Shown here: positions 26,698 to 42,188 of the stretch, in pieces
How positions within the stretch are numbered: position 1 is the first letter of the stretch
How the letters are laid out: each line of letters begins with the position of its first letter
NCBI GenBank assembly: GCA_016715865.1
Contig: JADJXM010000003.1
Coordinates: 172,001 to 236,000, forward strand
Source of the DNA: Acidobacteriota bacterium
Lineage (GTDB): Bacteria > Acidobacteriota > Blastocatellia > RBC074
Direction of reading: 5' to 3'
DNA length: 64,000 bases
Position numbers and translations under genes: made by a program
The notes under the pieces: generated by a model
Databases searched by the model: none
Seen by the model: the letters and a program-made list of their open reading frames with translations, nothing else
What the model was told of the DNA's origin: nothing

Positions 26698-26839
26698 AAT
26701 TGTAGTTTCCAGTTTCCATTCTATGCGCGGTTCGCTGAGTCAGGCAAGAAGGCTCGTCGCGGCACTTCCTGGACAATCCAACTTCGTTGTAGTACAAATA
26801 ATTACTACTTCACACCCTACGCCAAAAGGACCTTAAATA

Positions 26840-27550
26840 ATGAAATTCGGCGTCGTCGTTTTTCCCGGCTCGAATTGTGACCATGACACATATCACGTGG
26901 TCAGCAAGGTCATCGGCCAGCCCGTGGATTTCATCTGGCACAAAGAGGAACAGATCGACCGTTTCGATGCGATCATTCTGCCCGGCGGTTTTTCATACGG
27001 GGACTATCTGAGATCGGGAGCGATCGCAAGGTTTTCACCGGTTATGCGCTCGGTCAGGCAGTTCGCGGAGGAAGGCGGCCTTGTCATGGGAATCTGCAAC
27101 GGATTTCAGATTCTATGCGAAGCCGGCCTGCTGCCGGGAGCTCTGCTGCGAAACCGCGATCTTAGGTTCATCTGCGAACATATCAATATTCGCGTCGAGA
27201 GGGTCGATACTCCGTTCACCTCGGCTTGCGAGCCGAGGCAGGTGCTCAGCCTTCCGATCGCGCATGGCGAGGGCAACTATTTCTGTGATCCGGAGACGCT
27301 TGACGCGCTTGAACGCGAAGGTCGGGTCATCTTCCGCTATTGCGATGCGGAAGGTAGTGTCACTGACGAGTCCAATCCGAACGGTTCGCTCAATAATATC
27401 GCGGGAATCTGCAATAGCGAGCGCAACGTTCTGGGCCTCATGCCGCACCCTGAAAGGGCATCCGAAAGCCTGCTTGGCAGCAGCGACGGTCGCGCGATCT
27501 TCCTGTCGATGGCCGATTCGCTTCGCGAGATGATCAAATTGCGGGCCTGA
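26840..27550 (+). CDS. purQ: Phosphoribosylformylglycinamidine synthase, glutaminase subunit
   Basis: 236 residues, class I glutamine amidotransferase that feeds ammonia to PurL in purine synthesis. ATG 26840 follows AAAAGGACC. MKFGVVVFPGSNCDHDTYHV opens the fold; the nucleophile is Cys in GLVMGICNGFQILCEAGLLP, and the His-Glu pair is in LGLMPHPERASE. purL follows 77 bases downstream on the same strand. The small subunit PurS, needed by this split enzyme type, is not adjacent or elsewhere in the window. Confidence 0.97.
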   Translation: MKFGVVVFPGSNCDHDTYHVVSKVIGQPVDFIWHKEEQIDRFDAIILPGGFSYGDYLRSGAIARFSPVMRSVRQFAEEGGLVMGICNGFQILCEAGLLPGALLRNRDLRFICEHINIRVERVDTPFTSACEPRQVLSLPIAHGEGNYFCDPETLDALEREGRVIFRYCDAEGSVTDESNPNGSLNNIAGICNSERNVLGLMPHPERASESLLGSSDGRAIFLSMADSLREMIKLRA

Positions 27551-27564
27551 AACCGGCAAGATGA

Positions 27565-27586
27565 TTTCAACGCCATGGCGTTGAAA
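27565..27586. repeat. 22 bp perfect palindrome between purQ and purL
   Basis: TTTCAACGCC joined to ATGGCGTTGAAA, a perfect self-complement. It may be a minimal Family F unit (AACGCC) or a regulator site; the sequence alone cannot decide. Confidence 0.6.
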
Positions 27587-27627
27587 CCTCGGATTTACAT
27601 TCTTTCCGATAACTGAAAAGCTTTGTC

Positions 27628-29955
<2,328 letters not shown>

Positions 29956-29971
29956 AGATACGGTACCGCCT

Positions 29972-30877
29972 TTACATGACCGGCGGATCGGGCGGCTCCA
30001 GAATATCCCGCAGTGCTGCTTCATCCAGGTAATAGACTGAGCTGCAGAAATGGCAGGTCAGCTCCGCTCCCTTGTCCTTTTCGAGCATATCGGCGACCTC
30101 TTCATTACCGAGCGCCGTGACGATGCTGACAGCTCGTTCATAGGAGCACTTGCAGCGAAATTCGATCGAATGAGTTTCAAGCACGTCAAATTGTATATCG
30201 CCCATCGCGACCTGCAGCAATCCTTCGGCATCGCCCCCCTTGCGAATCAGTTCAGTGATATGCGGCGCGGCTGAGATCGTTTTTTCGATCGAGGCCATGA
30301 CCTCTTCATCGACGCCGGGCATGACCTGAATCATGTAGCCGCCTGAAGCGCTCACCGAAGCTCCTTCCGATTCCACAAAGACGCCCAGAGAGACAGCTGA
30401 ATTGATCTGTTCAGAGACGGCGAGATAATGGGTCAAATCCTCCGCTATCTCTCCGGAAACGATCGGCACCGATCCGAAATAAGGCTCCTTCATGAGCCCG
30501 ATCTCGTATCCCGCTTCGCGAATGACGTGGAGCATGCCCTCTCCGACGACACCACCGACATCCAGCTTGCCCATTACATTTAGCGGAACATCAGCCAGCG
30601 GATTCCTGACATATCCGCGAACGGTTCCATGCGCGCTGGCTTCGGCAACGATCCCGCCGATCGGCCCTTTGCAGTCGAAACGCAGTGTTACATATTCCAG
30701 ATCCTTGAATGTGCGTCCGAGCAGCAGCGCCCCGGTCAGCGCGCGTCCGAGAGCCGCCGAGGCCGTCGGCGAAGTGCCATGCCGACGGCAAGCCTCACTC
30801 ACCAGTTCAGTGGAGACCGCCGCGATCAATCGAATTGTCGAATCGGCCGCCGTAGCTTGAATCAAATGGTCTTGCAT
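29972..30877 (-). CDS. hslO: Hsp33 redox-regulated chaperone
   Basis: 301 residues. Hsp33 is a cytoplasmic holdase switched on by oxidation. The N-terminal domain has LGRALTGALLLGRTF and GPIGGIVAEASAHGTVRGYV. The zinc switch is complete: CKC in FRCKCSYERA (near residue 240) and CHFC in ELTCHFCSSVYY. It converges with purL, the two stops being 17 bases apart. The start at 30877 adjoins a Family A repeat. Confidence 0.96.
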   Translation of the reverse strand: MQDHLIQATAADSTIRLIAAVSTELVSEACRRHGTSPTASAALGRALTGALLLGRTFKDLEYVTLRFDCKGPIGGIVAEASAHGTVRGYVRNPLADVPLNVMGKLDVGGVVGEGMLHVIREAGYEIGLMKEPYFGSVPIVSGEIAEDLTHYLAVSEQINSAVSLGVFVESEGASVSASGGYMIQVMPGVDEEVMASIEKTISAAPHITELIRKGGDAEGLLQVAMGDIQFDVLETHSIEFRCKCSYERAVSIVTALGNEEVADMLEKDKGAELTCHFCSSVYYLDEAALRDILEPPDPPVM

Positions 30878-30887
30878 AAAAATAAAA

Positions 30888-31041
30888 AGTAGAAGGTAGA
30901 AAGTAGAAAGTAGAAAGTGCAGAGCCTGCGGAGCAGGAGAGATCCCGCTTGCGGGTTCGACTGATCACAATCAACTGCTTCAAATTTTCAATCAAGCGTT
31001 TACTGGCAGGTCGCTCCTCATTCCTTTCTACTTTCTACTCT
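30888..31041. repeat. Family A repeat, two arms 100 bp apart
   Basis: Left arm GTAGAAGGTAGAAAGTAGAA (30890-30920) and right arm TTTCTACTTTCTACTCTC (31022-31041). A small hairpin GCCTGCGGAGCAGG and CCCGCTTGCGGG lies in between. The right arm encodes the last residues of the glycosyltransferase (VESRKE). Confidence 0.85.
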
Positions 31042-32715
31042 CATCAATATCCAGTCGCATTCCGGAGAGCATTTGACGGCTCCGCGTTGTTCGTCGAGTT
31101 TGTTCGTCCTGAACTGCGGGGCCTCTTCAATCACGTGCATCCAGCGACGCGGTGAGAGCATGAGCATATTTCCGCTCCCGCCGCGCTCCATGAACGATTG
31201 CAAATCTTCGGGTGTATAGACTGTCACCAGCTCTGACCGCTCGTCGCGCAAGGGCAGATCAGTAGCATAAAAATTGATGCCATGATCATGATTGACGAAG
31301 AAGATCAATCGCTCACCCGGTCGTGCAATGCGCTTCGCCGTCAGCGCGATCCGGCGGATCGAATCCCTTTCTCCGAGCATCGGCGAGAAGACATTGAGCA
31401 ACACGATCACGATGAGGGCAAAGCCAAAAGGTAGAAATAAAGTCGCCGCCCGGCCGCTGATCAGAAACCAGATCCCCAGAAAAGCGATCGCGGTCATGAT
31501 CAGAAAAGTCGCCACCCGATAGGCCTCAAAGAGATCAAGTCCGAACTGCTTTTGTCCGCCGAGAGCGATAAATGTGCCCGTCACAAAAAAAGTGATGACG
31601 GTCGCAACCACCGCCCAGTTCGGCTTGCCTGTCTCCTCACCGGCCCACCAGCGATCCGCCTCCTGCGCGATCAGCAACGCGACGGCCGGAAAGACCGGCA
31701 GAATATATCCCGGCAGCTTCGATCCTGAAAATGAGAAGAAGATCAGCGGCACGATCAGCCACAGCCACAGAAAGAGGTTGAGATCATCGAAACGCCGGTC
31801 GAACACAGCGCGCCAGTCCCTGACCGACCTCGAGAGGCGCGAAATCAGAAAAAACGGCCACGGAAAACTGCCGGCCAGAATCACAAAAACGAAGAACCAG
31901 ACCGGTTGCGGATGTCGATATTTGTTGCTCAGATAGCGTTGAAAATGATGCGCGACGAAGAATTCGCGAATGAAAGTCTCTCCGTGGCGCGCAATGACGG
32001 GCGCATACCAGACCGAAGCGGTTGCCAGGAAGATCGCCGCTCCAAAGAGCAGAATCGACGGGCGCAAAACTGATCTCAGCCGGCCTGAGATCAGCAGGTA
32101 GAGCCCGATTATGGCCAGCGGCAGCACGACTCCGACCAGCCCTTTGGCGATCACCGCAAGCCCCAGCGCGAAGCTGAAGAGCAGGAACCAAGGATTCAGG
32201 GCGCCGGGTTGTCGCTCTCGCATCCAGAGATAGAATCCGACCAGCGCCAGTTCCATCGTCACGGCAAGCGTCATATCGAAAGTCGCGCCTCGTCCGAGCC
32301 CGATCCACAGTGCGCTGCTGATCAGAACAGAGGCGCTAAGGTAACCGTAACGCGACGACTGTACGCTGCGGCCGAAGAAGAAGAGGAGCAGTCCGCCGAG
32401 CGATGCCGCCAGCCCGACGCCGAAGCGGGCCGCGAATTCCGATACTCCGAAGAGACTGAAACCGGCGGCCGCCAGCCAGTACGTCAATGCCGGCTTCTCG
32501 AACCACGTCACTCCACCCAGGCGTGGGGTGATCCAGTCGCCGGTCGAATACATCTCGCGCGCGACTTCGGCATATCGGGGCTCGTCCGGGCCAAGAAACG
32601 GCATCCCGCTGGATCCGTAAAAAATGAAGACGAAGCAGAGCAGAGCGAGCGCCGCGAGAAACCGCAAATCGCTTTGCTTTTGAGGTTCTGATTGAGCAAG
32701 ATTGGTGACTGACAC
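31018..32715 (-). CDS. ArnT-like glycosyltransferase family 39 membrane protein
   Basis: About 565 residues from GTG 32715 (SVTNLAQSEP); the frame extends to 32847 but that part overlaps the divergent gene and lacks membrane character. After the first helix (FLAALALLCFVFIFYG) comes FLGPDEPRYAEVAREMYSTG with the catalytic Asp-Glu pair, then DWITPRLGGVTWFEKPALTY, typical of ArnT and PMT proteins that move a sugar from undecaprenyl phosphate at the periplasmic face. About ten further helices follow. Divergent from a GnnA-like gene, so lipid A modification is a reasonable guess. Confidence 0.85.
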   Translation of the reverse strand: MSVTNLAQSEPQKQSDLRFLAALALLCFVFIFYGSSGMPFLGPDEPRYAEVAREMYSTGDWITPRLGGVTWFEKPALTYWLAAAGFSLFGVSEFAARFGVGLAASLGGLLLFFFGRSVQSSRYGYLSASVLISSALWIGLGRGATFDMTLAVTMELALVGFYLWMRERQPGALNPWFLLFSFALGLAVIAKGLVGVVLPLAIIGLYLLISGRLRSVLRPSILLFGAAIFLATASVWYAPVIARHGETFIREFFVAHHFQRYLSNKYRHPQPVWFFVFVILAGSFPWPFFLISRLSRSVRDWRAVFDRRFDDLNLFLWLWLIVPLIFFSFSGSKLPGYILPVFPAVALLIAQEADRWWAGEETGKPNWAVVATVITFFVTGTFIALGGQKQFGLDLFEAYRVATFLIMTAIAFLGIWFLISGRAATLFLPFGFALIVIVLLNVFSPMLGERDSIRRIALTAKRIARPGERLIFFVNHDHGINFYATDLPLRDERSELVTVYTPEDLQSFMERGGSGNMLMLSPRRWMHVIEEAPQFRTNKLDEQRGAVKCSPECDWILMRVESRKE

Positions 32716-32818
32716 AGTGATCGAATGCCATTCGTTCGAACAAGATAGAATGATAACGGACAGAGTACCATTCGCCGCGAAAAACTTGAAACAGACCGGA
32801 GAAGATTTAGACCAGATC

Positions 32819-33793
32819 ATGACTGAGAAAATGAAAACCGCCGTCATCGGCGTCGGCCACCTTGGACGCGAACACGCGCGGATTTATGCCGGGCTTGACG
32901 ATGCTAATCTGATCGCCGTTTGCGACACCCATGAGACCAATGGAAGAACCGTGGCTGAGCGTTTCGGCGTTCCGTTCGTCAGTGACTACCGTGAACTGCT
33001 CGGCGAGGTCGAGGCGGTCAGCGTCGCGACCCCGACTGTCAATCACCACGAGGTCACATGCGCCTGCCTTGAAGCGGGCATCAGCGTGCTGGTTGAAAAA
33101 CCGATCTCGCGGACGCTGGCCGAGGCCGACGAAATGATCGCGCTGGCGAAAACGAAAGGGGCGGTACTGCAGGTCGGACACATCGAGCGTTTCAATCCGG
33201 CTTTTCGTGTCCTGCAGCAGAACATCACCAAACCGCGCTTTTTCGAGGCTCATCGGATGGGCATTTTCACTCCGCGATCGCTCGATATCGACGTTGTCAT
33301 GGACCTCATGGTCCACGAACTGGACATCATCGCCACTCTGGTTCAGGCCGATGTAGTGAGGATCGATGCAGTCGGCATTCCGATTCTGACGCCGAAGGTT
33401 GACCTGGCCAATGCGAGGCTTGAATTCGCTGACGGATGCATCGCCAATATCACCGCCAGCCGCGTCTCTGGCGAACGCCTGCGCAAGCTGCGCGTCTTTC
33501 AGCCCAACGAATATTATTCGCTCGATTACGCCGATCAGCAGGTCGTCATGTGCAGGCTGGTTCCACCAAAGCAGTCGGGTTCTCTCCCCGAGATCGTTGC
33601 AGGCAATCTCGATGTCACGAAACGCGAGCCGCTGCTGGCCGAAATCGAGTCCTTCGTCGCCGCCGTACGTGATCGCTCGACGCCGGTGGTCACGGGCGAG
33701 GAAGGACGCCGGGCGCTTGCGCTGGCAACCGAGGTGCTCGACAAGATCAAGGCCCACTCAAACCGGTCGGGGATCGGCCTGCATTTTGAATAA
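32819..33793 (+). CDS. Gfo/Idh/MocA oxidoreductase, GnnA-like
   Basis: About 324 residues from ATG 32819 (the next ATG, 32831, is as good). The Rossmann fold opens with KTAVIGVGHLGREHARIYAG; VEKPISRTLAEADEM holds the conserved EKP lysine, and GHIERFNPAFR and MDLMVHELDIIATL hold substrate-side residues. Sequence style and the GHIERFNPA motif resemble UDP-GlcNAc 3-dehydrogenase GnnA of lipid A synthesis, but no lpxA is adjacent, so this is an inference. It overlaps no gene; the M48 lipoprotein gene follows after 55 bases. Confidence 0.8.
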   Translation: MTEKMKTAVIGVGHLGREHARIYAGLDDANLIAVCDTHETNGRTVAERFGVPFVSDYRELLGEVEAVSVATPTVNHHEVTCACLEAGISVLVEKPISRTLAEADEMIALAKTKGAVLQVGHIERFNPAFRVLQQNITKPRFFEAHRMGIFTPRSLDIDVVMDLMVHELDIIATLVQADVVRIDAVGIPILTPKVDLANARLEFADGCIANITASRVSGERLRKLRVFQPNEYYSLDYADQQVVMCRLVPPKQSGSLPEIVAGNLDVTKREPLLAEIESFVAAVRDRSTPVVTGEEGRRALALATEVLDKIKAHSNRSGIGLHFE

Positions 33794-33848
33794 GTGGGCC
33801 ACTGGCGAAGCTCAGTGTCGGCTGGTAATATCTGTCCGAGGTGTTTTC

Positions 33849-35282
33849 ATGAAAAGTGCACACAAATTCATTCCGTATTTGATGATCCTGACCCTGCTTG
33901 TTGCGCAATCGGGTTGCTCCGCCCTGGAATCGGGGGGCATGGAGACTCCAAACGGATCACGATCGAAACCGCGGTTCAAACCGGGGATCAACCTCTTCAG
34001 CCCTCAACAGGATGTCGATCTGGGACAGCAGTCCGCCCGGCAGATCATGCGGGAATCGCCCATGCTCGATGACCCGATGATCGTAGGATACGTCCGTCAG
34101 ATCGGAGCTCGACTGGCGGCAAAAGCCCCCGGTGAACGGTTCCCATATCAGTTTCAGGTCGTCGCCACGCGGGAGATCAACGCCTTCGCGCTGCCTGGCG
34201 GATTCCTCTTTGTCAATGCCGGCACGATTGCCGCCGCTCGGAACGAAGGCGAGCTCGCCGGCGTCATGGCTCACGAGATCGCTCACGCCGCTCTGCGACA
34301 CGGCACCAACCAGGCATCGAAGCAGCGGATCGCTCAGATGGGACTCGGCATCCTCGGAACAATTGCTTCGAGCGGCGAAAATCCTAATCTCGGGCAGACT
34401 GTCGGCGCCCTCGGAGGGCTCGGAGCCAATATGCTCTTCCTGAAATTCGGCCGCGGTGCAGAAAAGGAAGCCGATCTGGAAGGAGCGCGGATCATGGCCG
34501 AAGCCGGTTACGATCCGCGCGATATGGCCAATTTCTTCAAAACTCTGCAGGAGGGCGGTCAACGCATGCCGGAGATGCTGAGCGATCACCCTGATCCCGG
34601 CAACCGCATCAAATATATCGCTGACGAGATTCCACGCCTTCCGGTGAGCTCAACCCCGACTCGCTCGACGAATGAATTCGAGCAGATAAAGGCGCGCATG
34701 ACCGGCCGAGCCCCCTCACTCAGCCAAAACAGCCAGCTCCGCCGAATCGGCCCGAACGATCCGACAAATCTTGAACCAGGCAACCGTCCGCAGCCGCCTG
34801 CGAACTCATACAAGGGATTCGAGGCCGCCGATGGGTCTTTCGCACTAAGCGTGCCCGCCAATTGGGAAGCGCTCGGCGGCGGCAACAACTCGACCTATAT
34901 CTTCGCTCCGCGCGGCGCCTACGGCGAACTCAACGGCTCCTTCATGGTCACTCATGGCATCTTTGTCGGCGCTATCGAATCAGACCAGCGCGATCTGCGA
35001 TCTGCGACCATCGCCCTTATACAGCGCCAGATCGAGAGCAATGCCGATTTCCAGGTTGCCCGCGCCCCTCAGCAGATCGATTTTGGCGGACAGGAAGGTT
35101 ATGTCGCTGCGGTTTCCGGTCCATCGGCAATTAACAGCGTCCGCGAAATCGACGTCACCTATACTACTGTCATGGCCGACGGCAGGATGTTCTACATCAT
35201 CACCATCGCGCCCGAAGATGAGGCATCAAACTATAAGCAGGCCTTCCAGCAGATTCTCAACAGCCTGCGCATGGCCCGCTGA
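33849..35282 (+). CDS. M48 family metalloprotease lipoprotein, BepA-like (intact)
   Basis: About 477 residues from ATG 33849; the frame is open further upstream to 33399 but that part overlaps the oxidoreductase gene. The signal peptide ends in a lipobox (LLVAQSGCS), so it should be anchored as a lipoprotein. Zinc site VMAHEIAHAALRHGTNQASK (HExxH) and the third ligand in GAEKEADLEGARIMAEAGYD. HPDPGNRIKYI is the BepA-type loop. After a linker a C-terminal domain (GSFALSVPANWEAL, IFAPRGAYGEL) repeats that of the damaged paralog at 16545-17980. Likely role: outer-membrane protein assembly or quality control. Confidence 0.9.
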   Translation: MKSAHKFIPYLMILTLLVAQSGCSALESGGMETPNGSRSKPRFKPGINLFSPQQDVDLGQQSARQIMRESPMLDDPMIVGYVRQIGARLAAKAPGERFPYQFQVVATREINAFALPGGFLFVNAGTIAAARNEGELAGVMAHEIAHAALRHGTNQASKQRIAQMGLGILGTIASSGENPNLGQTVGALGGLGANMLFLKFGRGAEKEADLEGARIMAEAGYDPRDMANFFKTLQEGGQRMPEMLSDHPDPGNRIKYIADEIPRLPVSSTPTRSTNEFEQIKARMTGRAPSLSQNSQLRRIGPNDPTNLEPGNRPQPPANSYKGFEAADGSFALSVPANWEALGGGNNSTYIFAPRGAYGELNGSFMVTHGIFVGAIESDQRDLRSATIALIQRQIESNADFQVARAPQQIDFGGQEGYVAAVSGPSAINSVREIDVTYTTVMADGRMFYIITIAPEDEASNYKQAFQQILNSLRMAR

Positions 35283-35355
35283 GCAGGGCCCGGTGTACCG
35301 ACTTGCCCTGCTCCGGAAAAAATTGTGCAAAAGTTTGAAATTTGCATAATTTTAA

Positions 35356-35383
35356 TGGACAAATCATTTTTGTAAATTATAAT
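35356..35383 (+). promoter_or_regulatory. Strong sigma-70 promoter for the zinc-ribbon gene
   Basis: TGGACA (35356-35361), a 16 bp spacer and a perfect TATAAT (35378-35383). The surrounding sequence is AT-rich. The next start codon is 70 bases downstream with GGAGG in front. Confidence 0.7.
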
Positions 35384-35424
35384 GAAATCCCTCTCTCCAT
35401 CAGTAACGTTGTCAAGTGATGTAA

Positions 35425-35647
<223 letters not shown>

Positions 35648-35667
35648 GTTCTGTTACTGGATACAAC

Positions 35668-35712
35668 AACGCCCTCATCGATACTCCTTACCGTGTCGAT
35701 GAGGGCGTTTTA
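35668..35712 (+). terminator. Rho-independent terminator after the zinc-ribbon gene
   Basis: AACGCCCTCATCGA pairs with TCGATGAGGGCGTTT across a 14 base loop and is followed by TTTTAGTTT. Stem GC content and T-run are typical. Confidence 0.85.
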
Positions 35713-35720
35713 GTTTAAAA

Positions 35721-35831
35721 GTTTCAAGTGGGAGAAGTTTCCAGTTTCCAGTGAAAACACGCTATTTGTTATTTCACGGTCGCAAACTTGACAACATTTT
35801 CACTGGAAACTTCTTTCACTGGAAACTTCTT

Positions 35832-35833
<2 letters not shown>
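35721..35833. repeat. Family E inverted repeat (TTTCCAG)
   Basis: Left GAAGTTTCCAGTTTCCAGTG and right TTCACTGGAAACTTCTTTCA with CTGGAAACTTCTTC. The loop is about 40 bp. A second copy is at 45577-45716. Confidence 0.85.
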
Positions 35834-36878
<1,045 letters not shown>

Positions 36879-36899
36879 GGATTTATCGTTTAAAGCGCA

Positions 36900-36940
36900 A
36901 TCCGCGAAGCGCCCCCCTGACAAGGCGCGCTTCGCGGATC
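36900..36940. other. Intercistronic hairpin
   Basis: AATCCGCGAAGCGC pairs with GCGCTTCGCGGATC around a CCCCCTGACAAGGC loop. There is no T-run on either strand, so it is more likely an RNA-stability or attenuation structure between the oxidoreductase and the DUF6807 gene than a terminator. Confidence 0.6.
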
Positions 36941-36954
36941 GGCGGATCGATCAA

Positions 36955-38295
<1,341 letters not shown>

Positions 38296-38436
38296 ACAGT
38301 CTCCTTTGCACTGGATAGAAAGCGGGGCCTCGCCCGCTCAAAGTTCCTGCCGTGCTGATCCCGCCAGCCTGTCATCTATAACCTGTTAGTGGAATTCCCC
38401 TGTATTTTTATCAGCCACGCCCCGATAGAGCAAGGG

Positions 38437-38679
38437 CTATTCTTCATCATCGCTTTCCCGCATGTAAGCGACAATTCCCTCATCGGCTGCGGTGAGGATC
38501 GAAGCGAGCTTTTTCGCCTTGCCGAGCCGCTTTTTCAACGAGGCGACCTCTTTCTTGTCGGTCTTGTCGGTGATTTTCTGGAGTTGCTTGTCCAGCTTCA
38601 TGGCTTTCGAAGTGAAGAGCATCGCGGCGGTCTTCAAACCGTTTTGCGCGATGATCAGAATCGTCATTTCCTTGTTCAT
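38437..38679 (-). CDS. Small helical protein of unknown function
   Basis: 80 residues, ATG 38679 with GAGGAG nine bases upstream, which supports a real gene. After a short hydrophobic strand (MTILIIAQNGLKTAAMLF) most of the chain is Lys/Asp/Glu-rich helix (DKTDKKEVASLKKRLGKAKK), then an acidic tail SDDEE. I do not recognise it. It follows the aminotransferase on the same strand. Confidence 0.6.
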   Translation of the reverse strand: MNKEMTILIIAQNGLKTAAMLFTSKAMKLDKQLQKITDKTDKKEVASLKKRLGKAKKLASILTAADEGIVAYMRESDDEE

Positions 38680-38742
38680 CTGGTGTATCTCCTCGTGAAT
38701 GGGGATTGCAATAATCCGGCGGTTATCAGGATGCCGAGCAAA

Positions 38743-39867
38743 TCATGCGGGCAAAGCCTCGACAAGTTGATCGATCTCCGAGCGGACATTGTAAAAGTGG
38801 GGTGAGATGCGCAATCGTCCCGCTCGATGCGTGGTAATGATACGACGTTCTTCAAGATGTTCATATAGTTTTTCGGCTGGATATCGGTCGTGGCGGAGGC
38901 AGATGACGGCAGACTTCTCGCCATCGCGCCGCGAGCTGATGACCTGATATCCTTTTTCGACGACCCGTTCGCAAAGATAATCGCCGAGTTCGATGAGGTA
39001 TCTTTCAATCCTCTCCTTACCGACCTGATCAAAGAGCTCGATGGCGGCGCCCAGAGCAAGAACGCCGGCGGTGTTGAGCGCGCCCGGCTCGAACCGTTTT
39101 GCCGACGGCGACCAGGGCTGGTCCGGATTGCCGAAATAGAAAGGGTGCTCGACCGACATCCATCCGACCAGAGTCGGCCTGATGCGGTCGAGGATCCGTT
39201 TCGAGACGTAAAACAGAGCGCAGCCGTCAGGTCCGAGCAGAAACTTATGAGCATCGGCCGATAGCGCGTCGATCGAGCAGGCTTTGACATCCAGCGCCAG
39301 CGCGCCGAGCCCCTGGATGGCATCGACCACGAAGATCGCATCGCCTTCACTGACGCGGCGGCCGATTGTCGCCAGGTCGTTGCGAAATCCGCTGGCATAT
39401 TCAACGAAACTCAGGCTGACGACACGCGTCTTTTGATCAATCAGTCCGAGGATCTCTTCGGTTTCGAGCCGACCGTCGCATTCACGCGCGCGGCGAATCT
39501 CAATCGCGTTGTCGCGCGAGATTCGCTGCCACGGGATGACATTGGCCGGGAACTCGCAATCGGCGAGCACGACGTTATCGCCCTCCTGCCATTCGATGCC
39601 GTTGGCGATTATCGCCAGTCCGGATGAGGTGTTCGGCGCAAAGGCGATCTCATCAGGTTGTGCGCCGATGAATTTTGCCGCCGCCCCTCGGACCCGGCCG
39701 ATCTCATCAGACCACTTGCGATAATTGGCCAGCCCGCATTCAAGCAGTTCCCGCGTGTACCTGTCTATACTCTCGTATACGGGGATCGAAATCGGAGCCA
39801 CCGCCGCATGATTGAGATAGACGTAATTCCTGGTGACGGGAAATAATCGCCTGATTTCTTCATTCAT
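38743..39867 (-). CDS. Class V aminotransferase-fold PLP enzyme
   Basis: About 374 residues from ATG 39867. VYLNHAAVAPISIPVYESID and FAPNTSSGLAIIANGI are the cofactor-binding opening, SFVEYASGFRNDLATI and FVVDAIQGLGALALDV follow, and DALSADAHKFLLGPDGCAL holds the PLP lysine. The family includes cysteine desulfurases, serine-glyoxylate aminotransferases and isopenicillin N epimerase-like enzymes; lacking a desulfurase cysteine loop that I can identify, I leave the substrate open. It overlaps the asparaginase gene by eight bases, so they are cotranscribed. Confidence 0.85.
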   Translation of the reverse strand: MNEEIRRLFPVTRNYVYLNHAAVAPISIPVYESIDRYTRELLECGLANYRKWSDEIGRVRGAAAKFIGAQPDEIAFAPNTSSGLAIIANGIEWQEGDNVVLADCEFPANVIPWQRISRDNAIEIRRARECDGRLETEEILGLIDQKTRVVSLSFVEYASGFRNDLATIGRRVSEGDAIFVVDAIQGLGALALDVKACSIDALSADAHKFLLGPDGCALFYVSKRILDRIRPTLVGWMSVEHPFYFGNPDQPWSPSAKRFEPGALNTAGVLALGAAIELFDQVGKERIERYLIELGDYLCERVVEKGYQVISSRRDGEKSAVICLRHDRYPAEKLYEHLEERRIITTHRAGRLRISPHFYNVRSEIDQLVEALPA

Positions 39868-40906
39868 ATAACAGTGTGAAACAGGTGCGAATCTCGCCAA
39901 CCTCTATCCCGCGATGGTTGAAGAGCTTCGATTTTGTGAATCCGGAGAGAGCCTCAAGCTGATCTTCATTCAGGACTCCGAGTTGTCTGAGCGTTTCGAT
40001 GACTACCGGGTCGCGGGCGCGGCGGATGTCTCCGTCCTCGATCTTGATCGCGATGCCAAGGCCGTCGGGGTATTGATCATTTGGCATAACTCCGAGCAAC
40101 TGAACGCCCTCGGCTCCGACCTTCGAGATCAGACCTCCGCGCGTAACCCGCATCAGTTCGGTATCGAGTCGCTTGCGGTTGCCTCCGACCATTTCAGGAT
40201 GCTCGATCATCGATTTGACGACGCGGGCAGCAGCGGCAGCCTCGGGCGCCTCGATTCCCCGACCCGATACCAGCCTCGCGTAACTGCGCGCCATGGCTTC
40301 GATCCGCAGTCCAAAGACCGGAGCGCTGCATCCGTCAATCGCGATATCTATATCAGCCGTCTCGACCCGCGCAAACCTCGCGATGGCCTCTCGTATCCTC
40401 CGCTGAATCGGGTGCTCAGGATCAATGTAGTTCTCAACCGGCTCACCCAGCTGGCGGCAAAAGGCGAGCATCCCGGCATGCTTGCCGGAACAATTGTTAT
40501 GAAGAACCTCGGGTGCCCGACCTGCTGCCCGCAATTGCTTCGCCGCATCGTCGTCGAACGGCATATGCGCCCCGCAGAGCAGAGCCGTGTCCGGCATCCC
40601 GATCTTTTTCAAAATCGAGTTGACGGCGGCCAGATGCATGCCTTCGCCACTGTGTGACCCTGTTATAACCGCAAGCTCGGACGCCGTCAGTCCAAATTGA
40701 TCCGCTGCTCCACCGGCCACCAGCGCCAGCGTCTGAAACGGCTTGGCCGCCGACCGGAACCACGTCCTCAGCGACACGTCGCCAACCCTGGCATGTTCGC
40801 ATCCCTGACCATCAATCACTGCTATGACTCCACGATGCAGCGCTTCGACAAGCGCCCCGCGAGTCACTTCGATCAGCCCGGCAGAATGATCCGTGTATGT
40901 ACCCAT
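39860..40906 (-). CDS. Asparaginase II family protein
   Basis: 348 residues, single cytoplasmic domain. IEVTRGALVEALHRGVIAVI opens it; FRSAAKPFQTLALV, ITGSHSGEGMHLAAV, NNCSGKHAGMLAFCRQLG and DIAIDGCSAPVFGL are the conserved blocks, with the Ser-Lys and Cys residues of the Rhizobium etli AnsA type. That type hydrolyses L-asparagine and is unrelated to E. coli asparaginases. The aminotransferase gene overlaps its end. Confidence 0.9.
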   Translation of the reverse strand: MGTYTDHSAGLIEVTRGALVEALHRGVIAVIDGQGCEHARVGDVSLRTWFRSAAKPFQTLALVAGGAADQFGLTASELAVITGSHSGEGMHLAAVNSILKKIGMPDTALLCGAHMPFDDDAAKQLRAAGRAPEVLHNNCSGKHAGMLAFCRQLGEPVENYIDPEHPIQRRIREAIARFARVETADIDIAIDGCSAPVFGLRIEAMARSYARLVSGRGIEAPEAAAAARVVKSMIEHPEMVGGNRKRLDTELMRVTRGGLISKVGAEGVQLLGVMPNDQYPDGLGIAIKIEDGDIRRARDPVVIETLRQLGVLNEDQLEALSGFTKSKLFNHRGIEVGEIRTCFTLLYE

Positions 40907-40907
40907 G

Positions 40908-42188
<1,281 letters not shown>

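Noticed and set aside
32807..33757. 316-codon minus-strand ORF
   Set aside because: Antisense to the GnnA-like oxidoreductase.
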